A DNA stretch of 64,000 nt from Acidobacteriota bacterium. GTDB lineage: Bacteria > Acidobacteriota > Vicinamibacteria > Vicinamibacterales > UBA8438. The translations under genes were made by a program, and so were the position numbers. Below, one piece after another: positions 44,972 through 55,115 of the stretch. Below the pieces are notes generated by a model. It was not told where the DNA came from. It ran no database searches and worked only from the letters and a program-made list of their open reading frames with translations. The stretch spans positions 44,368-108,367 of the forward strand of contig VXRJ01000028.1 in NCBI GenBank assembly GCA_009838525.1, in the 5' to 3' direction. Positions within the stretch are counted from its first letter, which is position 1, and each line of letters starts with the position of its first letter.

Positions 44972-46363
44972 GTGACCGTTTCAGCGCCGTCGCTCGTCCG
45001 CCGTCTCGGGCCGATCGACGGGGCGTCGATCATCGTCTCCAACGTGATCGGCAGCGGCATCTTCCTGGTGCCCGCCCTGGTCGCGGTCTGGGTGCCCAAC
45101 GTCTGGGCGATGCTGGGCGCCTGGGTTGTCGGCGGCCTGCTGGCGTTCGCCGGCGCGATGGCCTATGCGGAGCTGGCGGCCCGGCTGCCGCGCGCGGGCG
45201 GCGAGTATGTCTATCTCCGGGAGGCGTTCGGGCCGGTCGCGGGATTCCTTACCGGCTGGACCTCGTTCGTCGCGGGATTCTCCGGCGCCATCGCGGCGGG
45301 CGCGGTCGGGCTCGCGACCTACCTCGGGCGCCTGGTTCCGGCCGCGGCGGACGCGACGCCGTTCGCGACGCTGCCGCTCGGGGTCGTCACCCTCAGCGTA
45401 TCGCCCCGCGCCCTCGTCGCCCTCGCCGCGATAGCGGCGCTCACCGTGGTCCACATCGCCGGACTCGGCCCGGGGCGGATCGTGCAGAACTTCCTGGCCG
45501 CCGCCAAGGTGGGCTTCCTCGTGGCGCTCGTTGCGCTGGGCTTCGCGGTCGGCAGCGGATCCGTGGGCAACTTCACCGCGCCGAGCGGGGACGCGGTGTC
45601 CCCGGCGCTCTGGCTGCTTGCGCTCATTCCGATCATGTTCAGCTACTCCGGGTGGAACGCCGCGGCGTACGTCGCCGAGGAAATCCGCGAGCCGGAACGC
45701 AACGCGCCGATCGCGATGGCGGTGGGGACGGTGGCCGTTGTCGGCATCTACCTGTTGCTGAACCTGCTGTACGTCTACGCGATGCCGGTGGCGGAAATGG
45801 GTGAACTCGCCTCGGCCGACGCGCGCGTGATCGATGCCGCGGGCGCGCGGCTGTTCGGCGACGGGTTCGCCGCGCTGCTTGCGGCCGCCTCCGTCGTGAT
45901 GATCGCGGCCAGCCTCAGCGCGATGGTGCTGGCCGGGCCGCGCGTCTACTTCGCGATGGCGCGCGACGGCCAGTTCTTCGAGGCGGCGGCGCGCGTGCAT
46001 CCGCGGTTGCGCACTCCGGTTGCCGCGATCGTGGCCCAGAGCGCCTGGAGCGGGCTGCTCGTGCTGGCCGGCACGTTCGATCAGTTGCTCCTGTACACCG
46101 GCTTCGCGGTAGTGATGTTCGCCGGGGCGGGAGTGGCGGCGCTCTTCGTCGTGCGGCGGCGCGATGGAGCAGCCGCGCGACCGGTGAGCCTGCTCCGCCG
46201 GGTGGCGCCTGCCGTCTTCGTTGCGGCGAGCGCGGCGATGCTGGTGAACGCCGTCTGGCGGGAACCGGTCGCGTCGGGCGCCGGCGTGCTCCTGATTACC
46301 GCCGGTCTGCCGTTCTACTTCGTTTTCCGCCGCCGCGCAGCACAGGGAGACAGCCCCGGATGA
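44972..46363 (+). CDS. APC-family amino-acid permease
   Basis: 463 residues with about 12 membrane helices. The first helix contains [20 protein letters not shown], matching the unwound GSGIF substrate-binding segment of APC transporters. [20 protein letters not shown] in helix 3 and [20 protein letters not shown] in helix 6 are further hallmarks. Substrate is probably an amino acid, but the exact one cannot be read. It starts with GTG. The stop overlaps the hslV ATG (ATGA). Confidence 0.87.
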   Translation: MTVSAPSLVRRLGPIDGASIIVSNVIGSGIFLVPALVAVWVPNVWAMLGAWVVGGLLAFAGAMAYAELAARLPRAGGEYVYLREAFGPVAGFLTGWTSFVAGFSGAIAAGAVGLATYLGRLVPAAADATPFATLPLGVVTLSVSPRALVALAAIAALTVVHIAGLGPGRIVQNFLAAAKVGFLVALVALGFAVGSGSVGNFTAPSGDAVSPALWLLALIPIMFSYSGWNAAAYVAEEIREPERNAPIAMAVGTVAVVGIYLLLNLLYVYAMPVAEMGELASADARVIDAAGARLFGDGFAALLAAASVVMIAASLSAMVLAGPRVYFAMARDGQFFEAAARVHPRLRTPVAAIVAQSAWSGLLVLAGTFDQLLLYTGFAVVMFAGAGVAALFVVRRRDGAAARPVSLLRRVAPAVFVAASAAMLVNAVWREPVASGAGVLLITAGLPFYFVFRRRAAQGDSPG

Positions 46364-46914
46364 CCACGACCAGCCGCGACCCGGAGACTTTCTACGGCAC
46401 CACGGTACTCGCGGTCCGCCACGGCGACCGGACCGTGATGGCGAGCGATGGACAGGTAACGCTGGGCGCGACGGTGGTGAAGCAGTCGGCGAAGAAGATC
46501 CGTCGTCTTTACAACGATCGCGTCCTCGCCGGGTTCGCCGGTTCCGCCGCCGATTCTTTCGCGCTGTTCTCCCGCTTCGATGCAAAGCTCGAGGAATACC
46601 GCGGCAACCTGGAGCGGGCGGTCGTGGAGCTGGCGAAGGAGTGGCGGACCGACCGCGCCCTCCGCCGCCTCGACGCGATGCTCGTGGTCGCCGACGCGCG
46701 GACGACGCTGCTCCTTTCGGGCAATGGCGACCTGATCGAACCCGACGACGGCATCGTGGCGATTGGATCGGGCGGCGCGTTCGCCATGGCGGCGGCCAAG
46801 GCGCTGGCCCGGCAGACCGAGCTCGACGCGCGTGCGATCGCGGAGACTGCGATGCAGATCGCGGCGGAGATTTGCATTTACACGAATGCCAGTGTCACCA
46901 TCGAAACGCTGTAG
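46360..46914 (+). CDS. hslV: ATP-dependent protease subunit HslV
   Basis: 184 residues. Proteasome-like threonine peptidase. The propeptide is about 13 residues and the N-terminal nucleophile would be Thr14 of [76 protein letters not shown] and EICIYTN follow the E. coli protein closely. It is co-transcribed with hslU, which begins 2 nt after the stop. Confidence 0.96.
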   Translation: MTTTSRDPETFYGTTVLAVRHGDRTVMASDGQVTLGATVVKQSAKKIRRLYNDRVLAGFAGSAADSFALFSRFDAKLEEYRGNLERAVVELAKEWRTDRALRRLDAMLVVADARTTLLLSGNGDLIEPDDGIVAIGSGGAFAMAAAKALARQTELDARAIAETAMQIAAEICIYTNASVTIETL

Positions 46915-46916
46915 CC

Positions 46917-48326
46917 GTGCCGATCTACCTGCCTGAGACCACCGCGTCCAGCACCGATGCCCTGACGCCGCGCGAGATCGTCGCCGAGCTCGACCGGTAT
47001 GTCGTGGGCCAGCACCAGGCGAAGCGCGCGGTGGCGGTCGCGCTGCGCAACCGCATGCGCCGGCAGAAGCTGCCGCCGGATCTGGCGAGCGAGGTGGCGC
47101 CGAAGAACATCCTGATGATCGGGCCGACCGGTGTCGGCAAGACCGAAGTGGCGCGGCGCCTGGCGCGGCTCGCGCAGTCCCCCTTCATCAAGGTGGAGGC
47201 GTCGAAGTTCACGGAGGTGGGTTACGTCGGGCGCGACGTCGAGTCGATGGTCCGCGACCTGGTCGAGCTGGCGGTCGGCATGGTGCGCGAGGAACGGCTC
47301 GTCGAGGTTCGGGAAAAGGCCCGCGCCAACGCCGAAGAACGGCTGCTCGATCTGCTGGTCCCGCCGGCGCGGCCCGGCCCGGCCCCCATCGTGCCGCCGG
47401 TGCAGGGGGTGGACGATGCGGCGAGCGAAACGGCGCCGCCCGATTCCGCCCGCCGGACGCGCGAGAAGCTCCGCGCGCAGCTTCTCGCCGGCCTGCTCGA
47501 CGACCGGATGGTCGAGCTGGAGGCGCGCGAGTCGTCGTTTCCCTCGCTCCAGGTAATCGGCGGGACGTCGTTCGAGGAGATCGACGTCACGATGAAGGAG
47601 ATGATGCCAGGTCTCTTCGGACGCAGCCGGCCGCGCAAGATGCGGGTGCCGGAGGCGCTCGATCACCTTGCCCGCGAGGAGGAGCAGAAGCTGATCGACA
47701 TGGACAGCGTCGGCCGCACCGCCATCGAGCGGGTGGAGCAGGCGGGCATCATCTTCGTGGACGAGATCGACAAGATCGCGGGGCGCGAGCGGGCCCACGG
47801 GCCGGACGTGAGCCGGGAGGGGGTGCAGCGCGACATTCTCCCGATCGTCGAGGGAACGTCGGTCAAGACCAAGCATGGCATGTGCCGGACGGATCACATC
47901 CTCTTCATCGCCGCCGGGGCGTTCCACCTGTCGAAGCCGTCCGACCTGATCCCGGAACTGCAGGGCCGTTTCCCGATTCGCGTGGAGCTCGATTCGCTCG
48001 GGATCGAGGACTTCGTCCGAATCCTGACGGAGCCACAGGGAGCTCTCGTCACGCAGTACCGCGCCCTCCTCGCCACCGACGGGATCGACCTGGTGTTCGA
48101 CGACGGGGCGATCCGGCGGATTGCCGAGCTGGCCAGCCGCGTGAACGACCGGAGCGAGAACATCGGCGCGCGCCGTCTCCACACGGTGATGGAGAAGCTG
48201 CTCGACGACATTTCGTTCAACGCGCCCGACATGGCGGAAGAACGGGTCGTCATCGACGCCGCCTATGTCGACCGGATGCTGGCCGACATCGTCGACGACG
48301 AAGACCTGTCGCGCTACATCCTTTGA
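46917..48326 (+). CDS. hslU: ATP-dependent protease ATPase subunit HslU
   Basis: 469 residues, the AAA+ unfoldase for Hsl[21 protein letters not shown] starts the N domain, Walker A is [15 protein letters not shown], and [20 protein letters not shown] follows. The intermediate domain spans about 115-235, Walker B is [12 protein letters not shown], and [20 protein letters not shown] gives sensor 2. The C-terminal EDLSRYIL tail inserts into HslV. GTG start, 2 nt after hslV. Confidence 0.96.
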   Translation: MPIYLPETTASSTDALTPREIVAELDRYVVGQHQAKRAVAVALRNRMRRQKLPPDLASEVAPKNILMIGPTGVGKTEVARRLARLAQSPFIKVEASKFTEVGYVGRDVESMVRDLVELAVGMVREERLVEVREKARANAEERLLDLLVPPARPGPAPIVPPVQGVDDAASETAPPDSARRTREKLRAQLLAGLLDDRMVELEARESSFPSLQVIGGTSFEEIDVTMKEMMPGLFGRSRPRKMRVPEALDHLAREEEQKLIDMDSVGRTAIERVEQAGIIFVDEIDKIAGRERAHGPDVSREGVQRDILPIVEGTSVKTKHGMCRTDHILFIAAGAFHLSKPSDLIPELQGRFPIRVELDSLGIEDFVRILTEPQGALVTQYRALLATDGIDLVFDDGAIRRIAELASRVNDRSENIGARRLHTVMEKLLDDISFNAPDMAEERVVIDAAYVDRMLADIVDDEDLSRYIL

Positions 48327-48352
48327 GCCACCATGCACCCGGCCCGCATGCC

Positions 48353-49690
48353 GTGACCCGCGGTTGCCCCGCCGTCGTAGGGGCGTGGCTGCTCGTCGCG
48401 GCGTTGCTGGCTGCCGGATGCGGGTCGCGCGGGTCGCCGTTGCCGCCGCTCCGGATTGTCCCCGCCACGATCACGCCGGTCGAGGTGACGCGCCTCGGAG
48501 ACCGCGTATACGTCGAGTTCGTCGCGCCGGAGGAGGACTCGGACGGCACGACGCCTGGAGACATCATCCGGGTCGAGGTGTACGCGGTGACGACCCAGCC
48601 CGAGTTGCGGCAGCCGCGCCCGCCGGTCGACGAAGACTGGTTCGACGCGGCGACGCTGGTGGCGACGTTCGACGTGGAGCCGCCGGATGCGGCGCTGTCG
48701 CCGGACGACGCGACCGGGGTCTCGACGCTGCCGGAGGATGCGGCGGAGGGCGCGCTGGCGCCGGCCCCGGTCGTGGCGCAGGGCGATGACGTGACGGTGG
48801 TCGAGCGCCTGACGCCAGAGACGCTGGTTCCGGTGATCATCGGCGAGCCGGACGACGAGGACGAAGAGGAGGATGACGACGAGGACGAGCCGGTGCGCCA
48901 GGTGCCGCGCCCGGTCGTCGCGCCGCCGTTCGAACCGCTTCCGATCCGCTCGTACGTCGCCGTCGCGATCTCGTCGCGTGAACGGATGGGCGATCCGTCG
49001 GCGATTGCGGATCTGCCGCTGACGGACCCGCCGGCGCCGCCGTCGGGCCTCCCCGTCGTCACGTACACCGAAGAGTCGGTCGACGTGACGTGGACGCAGC
49101 CGCCGACGTTCCGCCGGCCGGTGCACGTGGAAAGCCCGGAACCGCCGCTGCTGGCGTCGCGGGCGGTCCTCGAGTGGCCGCGCGGATCCGAATATGCCGT
49201 CTATGACCAGGCGGCGTGGGATCCGGACGCGGAACGTCCCGAGCCGCTCGCATCGCCCGGCGACGAGCCGACGCTCACCGAAGATTCGGTCGTGTTCGGG
49301 GAGACCCGTTGCTACGCGGTTCGTGTCGTCGACTATGTCGGGACGACGCCGGTTGCGGGTCCCGCGTCGCTCGCCAACTGCGTGGTGCCGGTCGATACGT
49401 TTCCGCCCGCCGCCCCGACCGGGCTGATCGCCGTGGCGGACGGAAACGGCATCAGCCTGGTCTGGGATCCCAACGGCGAAGAGGACCTGGCCGGCTACGT
49501 CGTCTTGCGCGGAACCGCGCCAGATGCGACACTCCAACGGCTCTCGGCCGGGCCGGTCGTGGCGACGGCGTTCCAGGACACCCGGGTTGCTCCGGGAGAG
49601 CGCTACGTTTACCGGGTACAGGCGCTCGACGGCTCGATTCCCCCGAACGTCAGCCCGCCGTCGGAGGCGGTGGCGGAGACGGCGCGGTAG
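48353..49690 (+). CDS. Large lipoprotein with acidic stretch and fibronectin type III-like domains
   Basis: 445 residues. VTRGCPAVVGAWLLVAALLA (residues 1-20) with lipobox LAAGC marks an envelope lipoprotein. A long low-complexity acidic run (PDDEDEEEDDDEDEP, about 170-185) sits mid-protein. At least two Fn3-like repeats are seen (GLPVVTYTEESVDVTWTQP; PTGLIAVADGNGISLVWDPN, then EDLAGYVVLRG). The function is unknown, possibly surface binding. GTG 48353 is the only start giving the signal peptide. It lies 26 nt after hslU. Confidence 0.75.
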   Translation: MTRGCPAVVGAWLLVAALLAAGCGSRGSPLPPLRIVPATITPVEVTRLGDRVYVEFVAPEEDSDGTTPGDIIRVEVYAVTTQPELRQPRPPVDEDWFDAATLVATFDVEPPDAALSPDDATGVSTLPEDAAEGALAPAPVVAQGDDVTVVERLTPETLVPVIIGEPDDEDEEEDDDEDEPVRQVPRPVVAPPFEPLPIRSYVAVAISSRERMGDPSAIADLPLTDPPAPPSGLPVVTYTEESVDVTWTQPPTFRRPVHVESPEPPLLASRAVLEWPRGSEYAVYDQAAWDPDAERPEPLASPGDEPTLTEDSVVFGETRCYAVRVVDYVGTTPVAGPASLANCVVPVDTFPPAAPTGLIAVADGNGISLVWDPNGEEDLAGYVVLRGTAPDATLQRLSAGPVVATAFQDTRVAPGERYVYRVQALDGSIPPNVSPPSEAVAETAR

Positions 49691-49731
49691 GCCGTCACGA
49701 GCCGGATGGAGTCGGCGGAGGAGTAGCGCGA

Positions 49732-50496
49732 ATGGATCGGATCTACCGGGTGGCGCAGGGCGGCGGGAGTCTCTGGGCCCTGGAGCGGGACGGCGCCTGG
49801 ACGGCGCTCGATGGCGATCCGTTCGGGACGTATGGCCCCGGCGCGTTCCTCGACCCGAACGGCGTGCGCCCGCTGCCGCCCGTCACCCCGTCCAAGGTGG
49901 TCGCCGTCGGACTGAACTACCGCGACCATGCGAAGGAGATGGGGAAGGCGCTGCCGGACGAGCCGCTCATCTTCCTGAAGCCGCCGTCGGCGATTGTCGG
50001 CCCGGAGGAGGCGATTGTCCTGCCGCCGGGCCATGGCCGCGTGGACTACGAAGCGGAAGTGGGCATCGTCATCCGGCGGCGGGCGCGGAACGTCCGGGCG
50101 GCGGACGCGGCCGACTACGTCTTGGGCCTGACGTGCGTCAACGATGTGACCGACCGAGACATTCAGAAGAAGGACGTGCAGTATACGCGGGCAAAGGGGT
50201 TCGACACGTTCGCGCCGGTGGGTCCCGCGATCGCGGTCGGCCTCGACGGGTCGGCGCTTGCGATCGGGTCGACCGTCAACGGTGAGACCCGGCAGGCGTC
50301 CAACACCCGCGAGATGATCTTCCCCCTCGACCATCTGGTCGAGTTCGTCACGCGCGTCATGACGCTGCACCCGGGCGACGTCATCGCGACCGGTACGCCG
50401 CCCGGCGTCGGTCCACTGGCCGCGGGCGACCGGGTGGTCGTGAGCATCGAGGGGATCGGTGAACTGGCGAACGACGTGGTAGCGGCGGGCCACTGA
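49732..50496 (+). CDS. Fumarylacetoacetate hydrolase-family protein
   Basis: 254 residues. VVAVGLNYRDHAKEMGKALP, IFLKPPSAIVGPEEAIVLPP and VDYEAEVGIVI (metal-binding Glu pair) are diagnostic, with VNDVTDRDIQKKDVQYTRAK and FDTFAPVGPAI. Members hydrolyse or isomerise beta-diketo acids such as acylpyruvates or 2-hydroxyhepta-dienedioate; the specific substrate is not evident. GGAGGAG lies about 12 nt before the ATG. Next is the fsa-type aldolase after 18 nt. Confidence 0.88.
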   Translation: MDRIYRVAQGGGSLWALERDGAWTALDGDPFGTYGPGAFLDPNGVRPLPPVTPSKVVAVGLNYRDHAKEMGKALPDEPLIFLKPPSAIVGPEEAIVLPPGHGRVDYEAEVGIVIRRRARNVRAADAADYVLGLTCVNDVTDRDIQKKDVQYTRAKGFDTFAPVGPAIAVGLDGSALAIGSTVNGETRQASNTREMIFPLDHLVEFVTRVMTLHPGDVIATGTPPGVGPLAAGDRVVVSIEGIGELANDVVAAGH

Positions 50497-50514
50497 CCCG
50501 CGAGGAGAAAGGCG

Positions 50515-51168
50515 ATGAAGATCTTCGTCGATAGCGCGAATACCGGGACCGTCGACGGACTCGTGCCGCTCGGCATCATCGACGGCGTCACCACCAATCC
50601 GTCGCTGCTGGCGAAGGAGCCGGGCGATCCGCACGACACGCTCCGTCACATCTGCCGGTCCGTCGGCGGGCCGGTCAGCGCCGAAGTGGTGGCGACCGAC
50701 GCCGCCGGGATGATCCGCGAGGGCCGCGAACTGGCCGCGCTGGACGAGCACATCGTCGTCAAGGTGCCGTTCGGCCGCGAGGGCGTTCGCGCCTGCGACG
50801 CGCTCACCGGAGAGGGCATCCGCGTGAACGTCACGCTCTGCTTCTCGGCCGCGCAGGCGCTGCTGGCCGCCAAGGTGGGCGCGGCGTTCGTCAGCCCGTT
50901 CGTGGGCCGGCTCGACGACATTTCCACCGACGGCATGGGGCTGATCGAGCAGATCGTCGAGATCTTCGAGAACTACGAGTTCGGCACCGAGCTGCTGGTG
51001 GCGAGCATCCGCGGTCCGATCCATGTCGTCGAGGCGGCGCGGATGGGGGCCGACATCTGCACCTGCCCGCCCAAGGTAATCGACAGCCTCTTCAATCATC
51101 CGCTGACCGATATCGGGCTGGCGAAGTTCCTGGCGGACTGGGAGAAGGCGCAGGCGCTCAAGGCGTGA
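50515..51168 (+). CDS. fsa: Fructose-6-phosphate aldolase / transaldolase-like protein
   Basis: 217 residues, the size of the short TalC/Fsa subfamily. [53 protein letters not shown] (Schiff-base Lys) and [20 protein letters not shown] are canonical, as is [12 protein letters not shown]. It probably acts as transaldolase in the pentose phosphate pathway or as F6P aldolase. Preceded by GAGGAGAAAG. The stop overlaps the carboxylase ATG by one base. Confidence 0.92.
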   Translation: MKIFVDSANTGTVDGLVPLGIIDGVTTNPSLLAKEPGDPHDTLRHICRSVGGPVSAEVVATDAAGMIREGRELAALDEHIVVKVPFGREGVRACDALTGEGIRVNVTLCFSAAQALLAAKVGAAFVSPFVGRLDDISTDGMGLIEQIVEIFENYEFGTELLVASIRGPIHVVEAARMGADICTCPPKVIDSLFNHPLTDIGLAKFLADWEKAQALKA

Positions 51169-52709
51169 TGGACCGACGCGCCACCCTCGCCGACTACGAA
51201 CGCCGCGCCGAGGAGGGTGGCGGCGCGGGCCGTCGCCAGCGGCAGCACGACGCGGGCAAGCTGACCGCGCGCGAGCGCATCGATCTCTTCTTCGACCCCG
51301 GCACCTTCGTCGAGATTGACAAGCTGGTGACCCACCGCTGCCGCGATTTCGGGATGGACCAACAGTTGATCCCGGGTGACGGCGTGGTGGCGGGCCATGG
51401 CCTGGTGGACGGCCGGCCGGTCTACGCGTTCGCGCAGGACTTCACGGTCTTCGGCGGCTCGCTGTCCGAAACGAACGCCGCCAAGATCGTCAAGATCATG
51501 GACCTGGCGATGCGCAACGGCGCGCCCATGGTCGGGTTGAACGACTCGGGCGGCGCCCGGATCCAGGAAGGCGTCGCCTCGCTCGGCGGCTACGCCGACA
51601 TCTTTCTCCGCAACACGCTCGCGTCGGGCGTCATCCCGCAGCTTTCGGCAATCATGGGCCCGTGCGCCGGCGGCGCCGTCTACTCGCCCGCGATCACCGA
51701 TTTCACGGTGATGGTGGATCGCACCAGCTACATGTTCGTCACCGGCCCGGAAGTCATCCGGACCGTCACCCACGAGGAGGTGACCAAGGACGAGCTGGGT
51801 GGCGCGATGACCCACAATGCGCGGAGCGGCGCGGCGCACTTCGCGGTGCCGACGGATCGGGACTGCCTGGCGCTCCTGCGGCAGCTCCTCGGCTACCTGC
51901 CGGGCAACAACCTGGACGATCCGCCGCGCGCCGCGACCGACGACCCGGCCGACCGGGAATCGCCGGCCCTCGATACGCTGGTGCCGGAGTCGCCCAACCA
52001 GCCCTACGACATCCTGGAGCTGATCCGTGCGGTGGCCGACGACGGCGGGTTCCTCGAGGTCCACGAGCACTTCGCCCGCAACATCGTCGTCGGCTTCGCG
52101 CGCTTCGGCGGGCGGCCGGTGGGCGTGGTGGCCAACCAGCCGGCGCACCTCGCGGGCGCCCTCGATATCGACGCCTCGATCAAGGGGGCGCGCTTCGTCC
52201 GTTTCTGCGACGCGTTCAACCTGCCCCTGGTCACGTTCGAGGATGTTCCCGGCTTTCTCCCCGGCACCGTGCAGGAGTACGGCGGGATCATCAAGCACGG
52301 CGCGAAGCTGCTCTATGCCTTCGCCGAGGCGACCGTGCCCAAGGTGACCGTCGTCACGCGCAAGGCGTACGGCGGCGCCTACTGCGTCATGGCCAGCAAG
52401 CACATCCGGACCGACGCCAACTTCGCCTGGCCGACGGCGGAGATCGCGGTGATGGGCCCGGAAGGGGCGGTCAACATCCTCTACAAGCGGGAGCTGGATG
52501 CCGCCGAGGATCCGGACGCGCTTCGCGCCGAGCGGGTGGCGGAGTTCCGCGAGAAACTCGCCAATCCCTTCGTGGCGGCGGGCCGCGGTTTCATCGACGA
52601 GGTGATAGCTCCGCGCGTGACGCGGGGGAAGATCATCTCCGCGCTGGAGAGCCTCGACGGCAAGCGCGACCGGAACCCGCCCAAGAAGCACGGCAATATT
52701 CCCCTCTGA
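51168..52709 (+). CDS. Acyl-CoA carboxylase carboxyltransferase (beta) subunit
   Basis: 513 residues, PccB/MmdA type. [60 protein letters not shown] and [18 protein letters not shown] build the first crotonase half. [40 protein letters not shown] and [18 protein letters not shown] build the second. It transfers a carboxyl group from biotin to propionyl-CoA (or works in methylmalonyl-CoA decarboxylase). No biotin carboxylase or BCCP gene is in the window. Confidence 0.92.
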   Translation: MDRRATLADYERRAEEGGGAGRRQRQHDAGKLTARERIDLFFDPGTFVEIDKLVTHRCRDFGMDQQLIPGDGVVAGHGLVDGRPVYAFAQDFTVFGGSLSETNAAKIVKIMDLAMRNGAPMVGLNDSGGARIQEGVASLGGYADIFLRNTLASGVIPQLSAIMGPCAGGAVYSPAITDFTVMVDRTSYMFVTGPEVIRTVTHEEVTKDELGGAMTHNARSGAAHFAVPTDRDCLALLRQLLGYLPGNNLDDPPRAATDDPADRESPALDTLVPESPNQPYDILELIRAVADDGGFLEVHEHFARNIVVGFARFGGRPVGVVANQPAHLAGALDIDASIKGARFVRFCDAFNLPLVTFEDVPGFLPGTVQEYGGIIKHGAKLLYAFAEATVPKVTVVTRKAYGGAYCVMASKHIRTDANFAWPTAEIAVMGPEGAVNILYKRELDAAEDPDALRAERVAEFREKLANPFVAAGRGFIDEVIAPRVTRGKIISALESLDGKRDRNPPKKHGNIPL

Positions 52710-52804
52710 GGCGCGTGCGGGGCGCTGCCGTCGGTTGCCGATCCGCACCCTCGGCGCATATTCCCACCGGCTGCAGCATCGCCAGAATAGGAAAAATCAT
52801 TCCT

Positions 52805-52826
52805 TGATGTGATATAGGTATCATCA
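52805..52826 (+). promoter_or_regulatory. Palindromic operator/promoter of the PIN-toxin module
   Basis: TGATG (52805-52809) and CATCA (52822-52826) flank a second inverted pair, TGATA/TATCA. TATAGG (52813-52818) begins 14 nt before the GTG at 52827. The AT-rich patch sits in GC-rich DNA. Likely autoregulated, as in other toxin-antitoxin modules. Confidence 0.45.
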
Positions 52827-53357
52827 GTGGCGCCTGCGGACGAGGTCGAGGTACCCGCAGGTGAGGACGACGGAACCATGAACGAGAACCTGAGTGTCGC
52901 CGATGAGGCCTGGGTCGCCACGGCGTTGTTGCACAGGGAGCATCCCGCCCGGGAGGATTTCGCGATGAAGGAAATCGTCCGGCGGGCCGAGCAGATTGCC
53001 GGTCCGGAACCTCTGCGCCCCGGTGTCAAGCATCACATCTCCTACCATGCGGTCGCCCAAACGAAACCGAACCCCGGACAGCACTGCCTGTTGTTCGCAA
53101 CCGCTCGGGGGCGGAGGCGTCTCTTCAGGCCCGGCGATCCGCGCCACCCGAATCGCCGCGGCAAGGAGGTTCCGCGGCGGGACCAGCTCCCGCCAGCGTA
53201 TCGCTCGCTAATCGACTGGTATCGCACGGTGTACTCCGCCAGAGTCGACGTGACGCCACTCGATCCCATTCTGGCGCTCCGGGGACTCGGCAAGACACTC
53301 TGGGCAGAGGAAGAAGCCGACGCCTACGTCTCGCGGCTCCGTGAGGGCTGGTCGTGA
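52827..53357 (+). CDS. Putative antitoxin-like partner of the PIN toxin (winged-helix-like, unrecognised)
   Basis: 176 residues from GTG 52827; an ATG at 52878 would give 159. The body resembles a helix-turn-helix/winged-helix region (DFAMKEIVRRAEQIAGPEPL, GVKHHISYHAVAQTKPNPGQ) followed by a strand (HCLLFATARGRRRLFRPGDP). A helical tail (YRSLIDWYRTVYSARVD, EEADAYVSRLREGWS) ends the protein. Its stop overlaps the PIN gene start (GTGA), so they are co-translated. It is much larger than a normal VapB and does not look like AbrB, RHH or Phd, so its antitoxin role is inferred from position. Confidence 0.6.
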   Translation: MAPADEVEVPAGEDDGTMNENLSVADEAWVATALLHREHPAREDFAMKEIVRRAEQIAGPEPLRPGVKHHISYHAVAQTKPNPGQHCLLFATARGRRRLFRPGDPRHPNRRGKEVPRRDQLPPAYRSLIDWYRTVYSARVDVTPLDPILALRGLGKTLWAEEEADAYVSRLREGWS

Positions 53358-53776
53358 GCCGGGTGTTCTGGGACACCAATCTGTTCGTGTACCTGATCGA
53401 GGGGACGAGTGACCGGGCGGAGTCGGTGGTAGCGCTACGGAAGCGGATGATCGAGCGTGGCGACGAACTGCTGACGTCGACGCTGACACTCGGCGAGTTG
53501 CTCGTCAAGCCGGTCGAAATGGGCGATGAGGAATTGCGGGATCGGTACCTGCAAGCGATAGACGCTGGCGTGACGGTGCTGCCGTTCGATGCCCGAGCCG
53601 CCCTCCAATTCGCGGCGATCCGTGGCGACAGGTCGATCCGGGCGCCCGACGCCATTCAATTGGCGTGTGCGGCGGCCGGTGGCACAGACCTCTTCATCAC
53701 GAACGACGATCGACTGAGCAGGAAGAACGTGCCCGGCATTGCGTTCATACAGTCCTTGCAGCGGACGTTCCTTTGA
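53354..53776 (+). CDS. vapC: PIN-domain ribonuclease toxin (VapC-like)
   Basis: 140 residues. The four PIN acidic residues are seen: Asp7 in VFWDTNLFVYLIEG, Glu48 in TLTLGELLVKP, Asp99 in IRAPDAIQLACA and Asp118 in ITNDDRLS. It should be a Mg-dependent RNase toxin. GTG start overlaps the upstream gene by 4 nt. Confidence 0.87.
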   Translation: MSRVFWDTNLFVYLIEGTSDRAESVVALRKRMIERGDELLTSTLTLGELLVKPVEMGDEELRDRYLQAIDAGVTVLPFDARAALQFAAIRGDRSIRAPDAIQLACAAAGGTDLFITNDDRLSRKNVPGIAFIQSLQRTFL

Positions 53777-53829
53777 CGTGAAGCTGCCGGAGGGCTACGC
53801 TGCGGAGTCGTCGAAAGGGAGTCAACAGC

Positions 53830-55098
53830 ATGAGCATCAATCGACGCCGGTTTCTTGAACAGTCGGGGACAGTGGCGGCCGGTCTCGGCGCGGGGCTGGC
53901 TGGCGCGGCGGCCGGGGCGGGGCTCGCAGCAGCGCCGGCGGCCGCGGCGGCGCAGGACGCCGCGCGGAACATCCGGATCACGGGGTACCGGACGATGGTG
54001 CTCGACAATATCGATCCGCCCATCGGCCACCGCAAGTGGCTGTTCCTGCAGCTCGAGACCGACGCCGGCATCGTCGGGCTGGGCGAGCGGGTCTCGGGCG
54101 GCGTCCTGGAACTGGGCTCGCAGGTGAGCCTGCTGCACGAGCTGTGCGATTCGGGCGTGGTCGGCAAGAGCCCGTTCGACATCGAACGGATCTGGCAGGA
54201 CATTTACGCGAACCCGCACGACTACCGTCATCCCGGCCTGTCGAAGACGCCGGCGATGTCGGCGATAGAGATGGCGTGCTGGGACATCGTCGGCAAGGCG
54301 GTGGACCAGCCCATCTACAACCTGCTGGGCGGCCAGTTCCACGAGCGGCTGCGCGCGTACGCCTACCTCGACACCGCCGGCGTCTGGGAGAACCCGGAAC
54401 TGGCCGGCGAGCGCGCGGCCGAGCTGATCGAGCGGGGCATAACCGTCTGCAAGCTCGATCCGTTCCAGCCGATCACCGGCGGGCCGCGCGATTACCCGCT
54501 GGAGACGATCAACCGCGTCGCCCGGATCTTCCGCGCCATGCGCGACGCGGTGGGCGACAAGCTGGAAATCGGCATCGGCACGCATGGCCAGTTCTCCACC
54601 TCGGGCGCCATCCGCGTGGCGAGCATTCTGGAGGAGTTCCATCCCTTCTTCTTTGAGGAGCCGGTATCGCCGGAGAACGTCGACGAGATGGCGCGCGTCG
54701 CGGCGCAGACCAGCATTCCGATCGCAACCGGCGAGCGCCTGGTCACGAAGTTCGAGTTCGCGGAGGTTCTCGGCAAGCAGGCCGCCAACATCATTCAGCT
54801 CGACGTTGGGCAGTGCGGCGGGATACTGGAGTCGAAGAAGATCGCCAGCATGTGCGAGGCCCACTACGCGATGATCGCCCCGCACATGTACTGCGGTCCC
54901 GTCGCCGCCGCGGCGGCGGTGCAGCTCGACACCTGTTCGCCCAACTTCCTGGTGCAGGAGTTCAATACCAACGACCTGCACCGCGACATCTTCGTCGATC
55001 CGATCACGATCGAGGAGGGATACATCACGCCCCCGACCGGACCGGGCCTGGGCGTCGAACTGGATCAGTCGGTAGTCAACCGGCAGCTCTCCAACTGA
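53830..55098 (+). CDS. Tat-exported enolase-superfamily (mandelate racemase/galactonate dehydratase-like) enzyme
   Basis: 422 residues. NRRRFLEQSGTVAAGLGAGL is a twin-arginine signal with an Ala-rich core, so the enzyme is probably periplasmic, which is uncommon in this family. The barrel carries metal and catalytic positions: VCKLDPFQP, EIGIGTHGQFS, PFFFEEPVSPENVDEM, IATGERLVTKFEF and IAPHMYCGPVAAAA. GLGERVSGGVLELG and AIEMACWDIVGKAVDQPIYN are family blocks. It most likely dehydrates a sugar acid; the exact substrate is unknown. Confidence 0.87.
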   Translation: MSINRRRFLEQSGTVAAGLGAGLAGAAAGAGLAAAPAAAAAQDAARNIRITGYRTMVLDNIDPPIGHRKWLFLQLETDAGIVGLGERVSGGVLELGSQVSLLHELCDSGVVGKSPFDIERIWQDIYANPHDYRHPGLSKTPAMSAIEMACWDIVGKAVDQPIYNLLGGQFHERLRAYAYLDTAGVWENPELAGERAAELIERGITVCKLDPFQPITGGPRDYPLETINRVARIFRAMRDAVGDKLEIGIGTHGQFSTSGAIRVASILEEFHPFFFEEPVSPENVDEMARVAAQTSIPIATGERLVTKFEFAEVLGKQAANIIQLDVGQCGGILESKKIASMCEAHYAMIAPHMYCGPVAAAAAVQLDTCSPNFLVQEFNTNDLHRDIFVDPITIEEGYITPPTGPGLGVELDQSVVNRQLSN

Positions 55099-55115
55099 GT
55101 TCGCCGGCGTACGGA

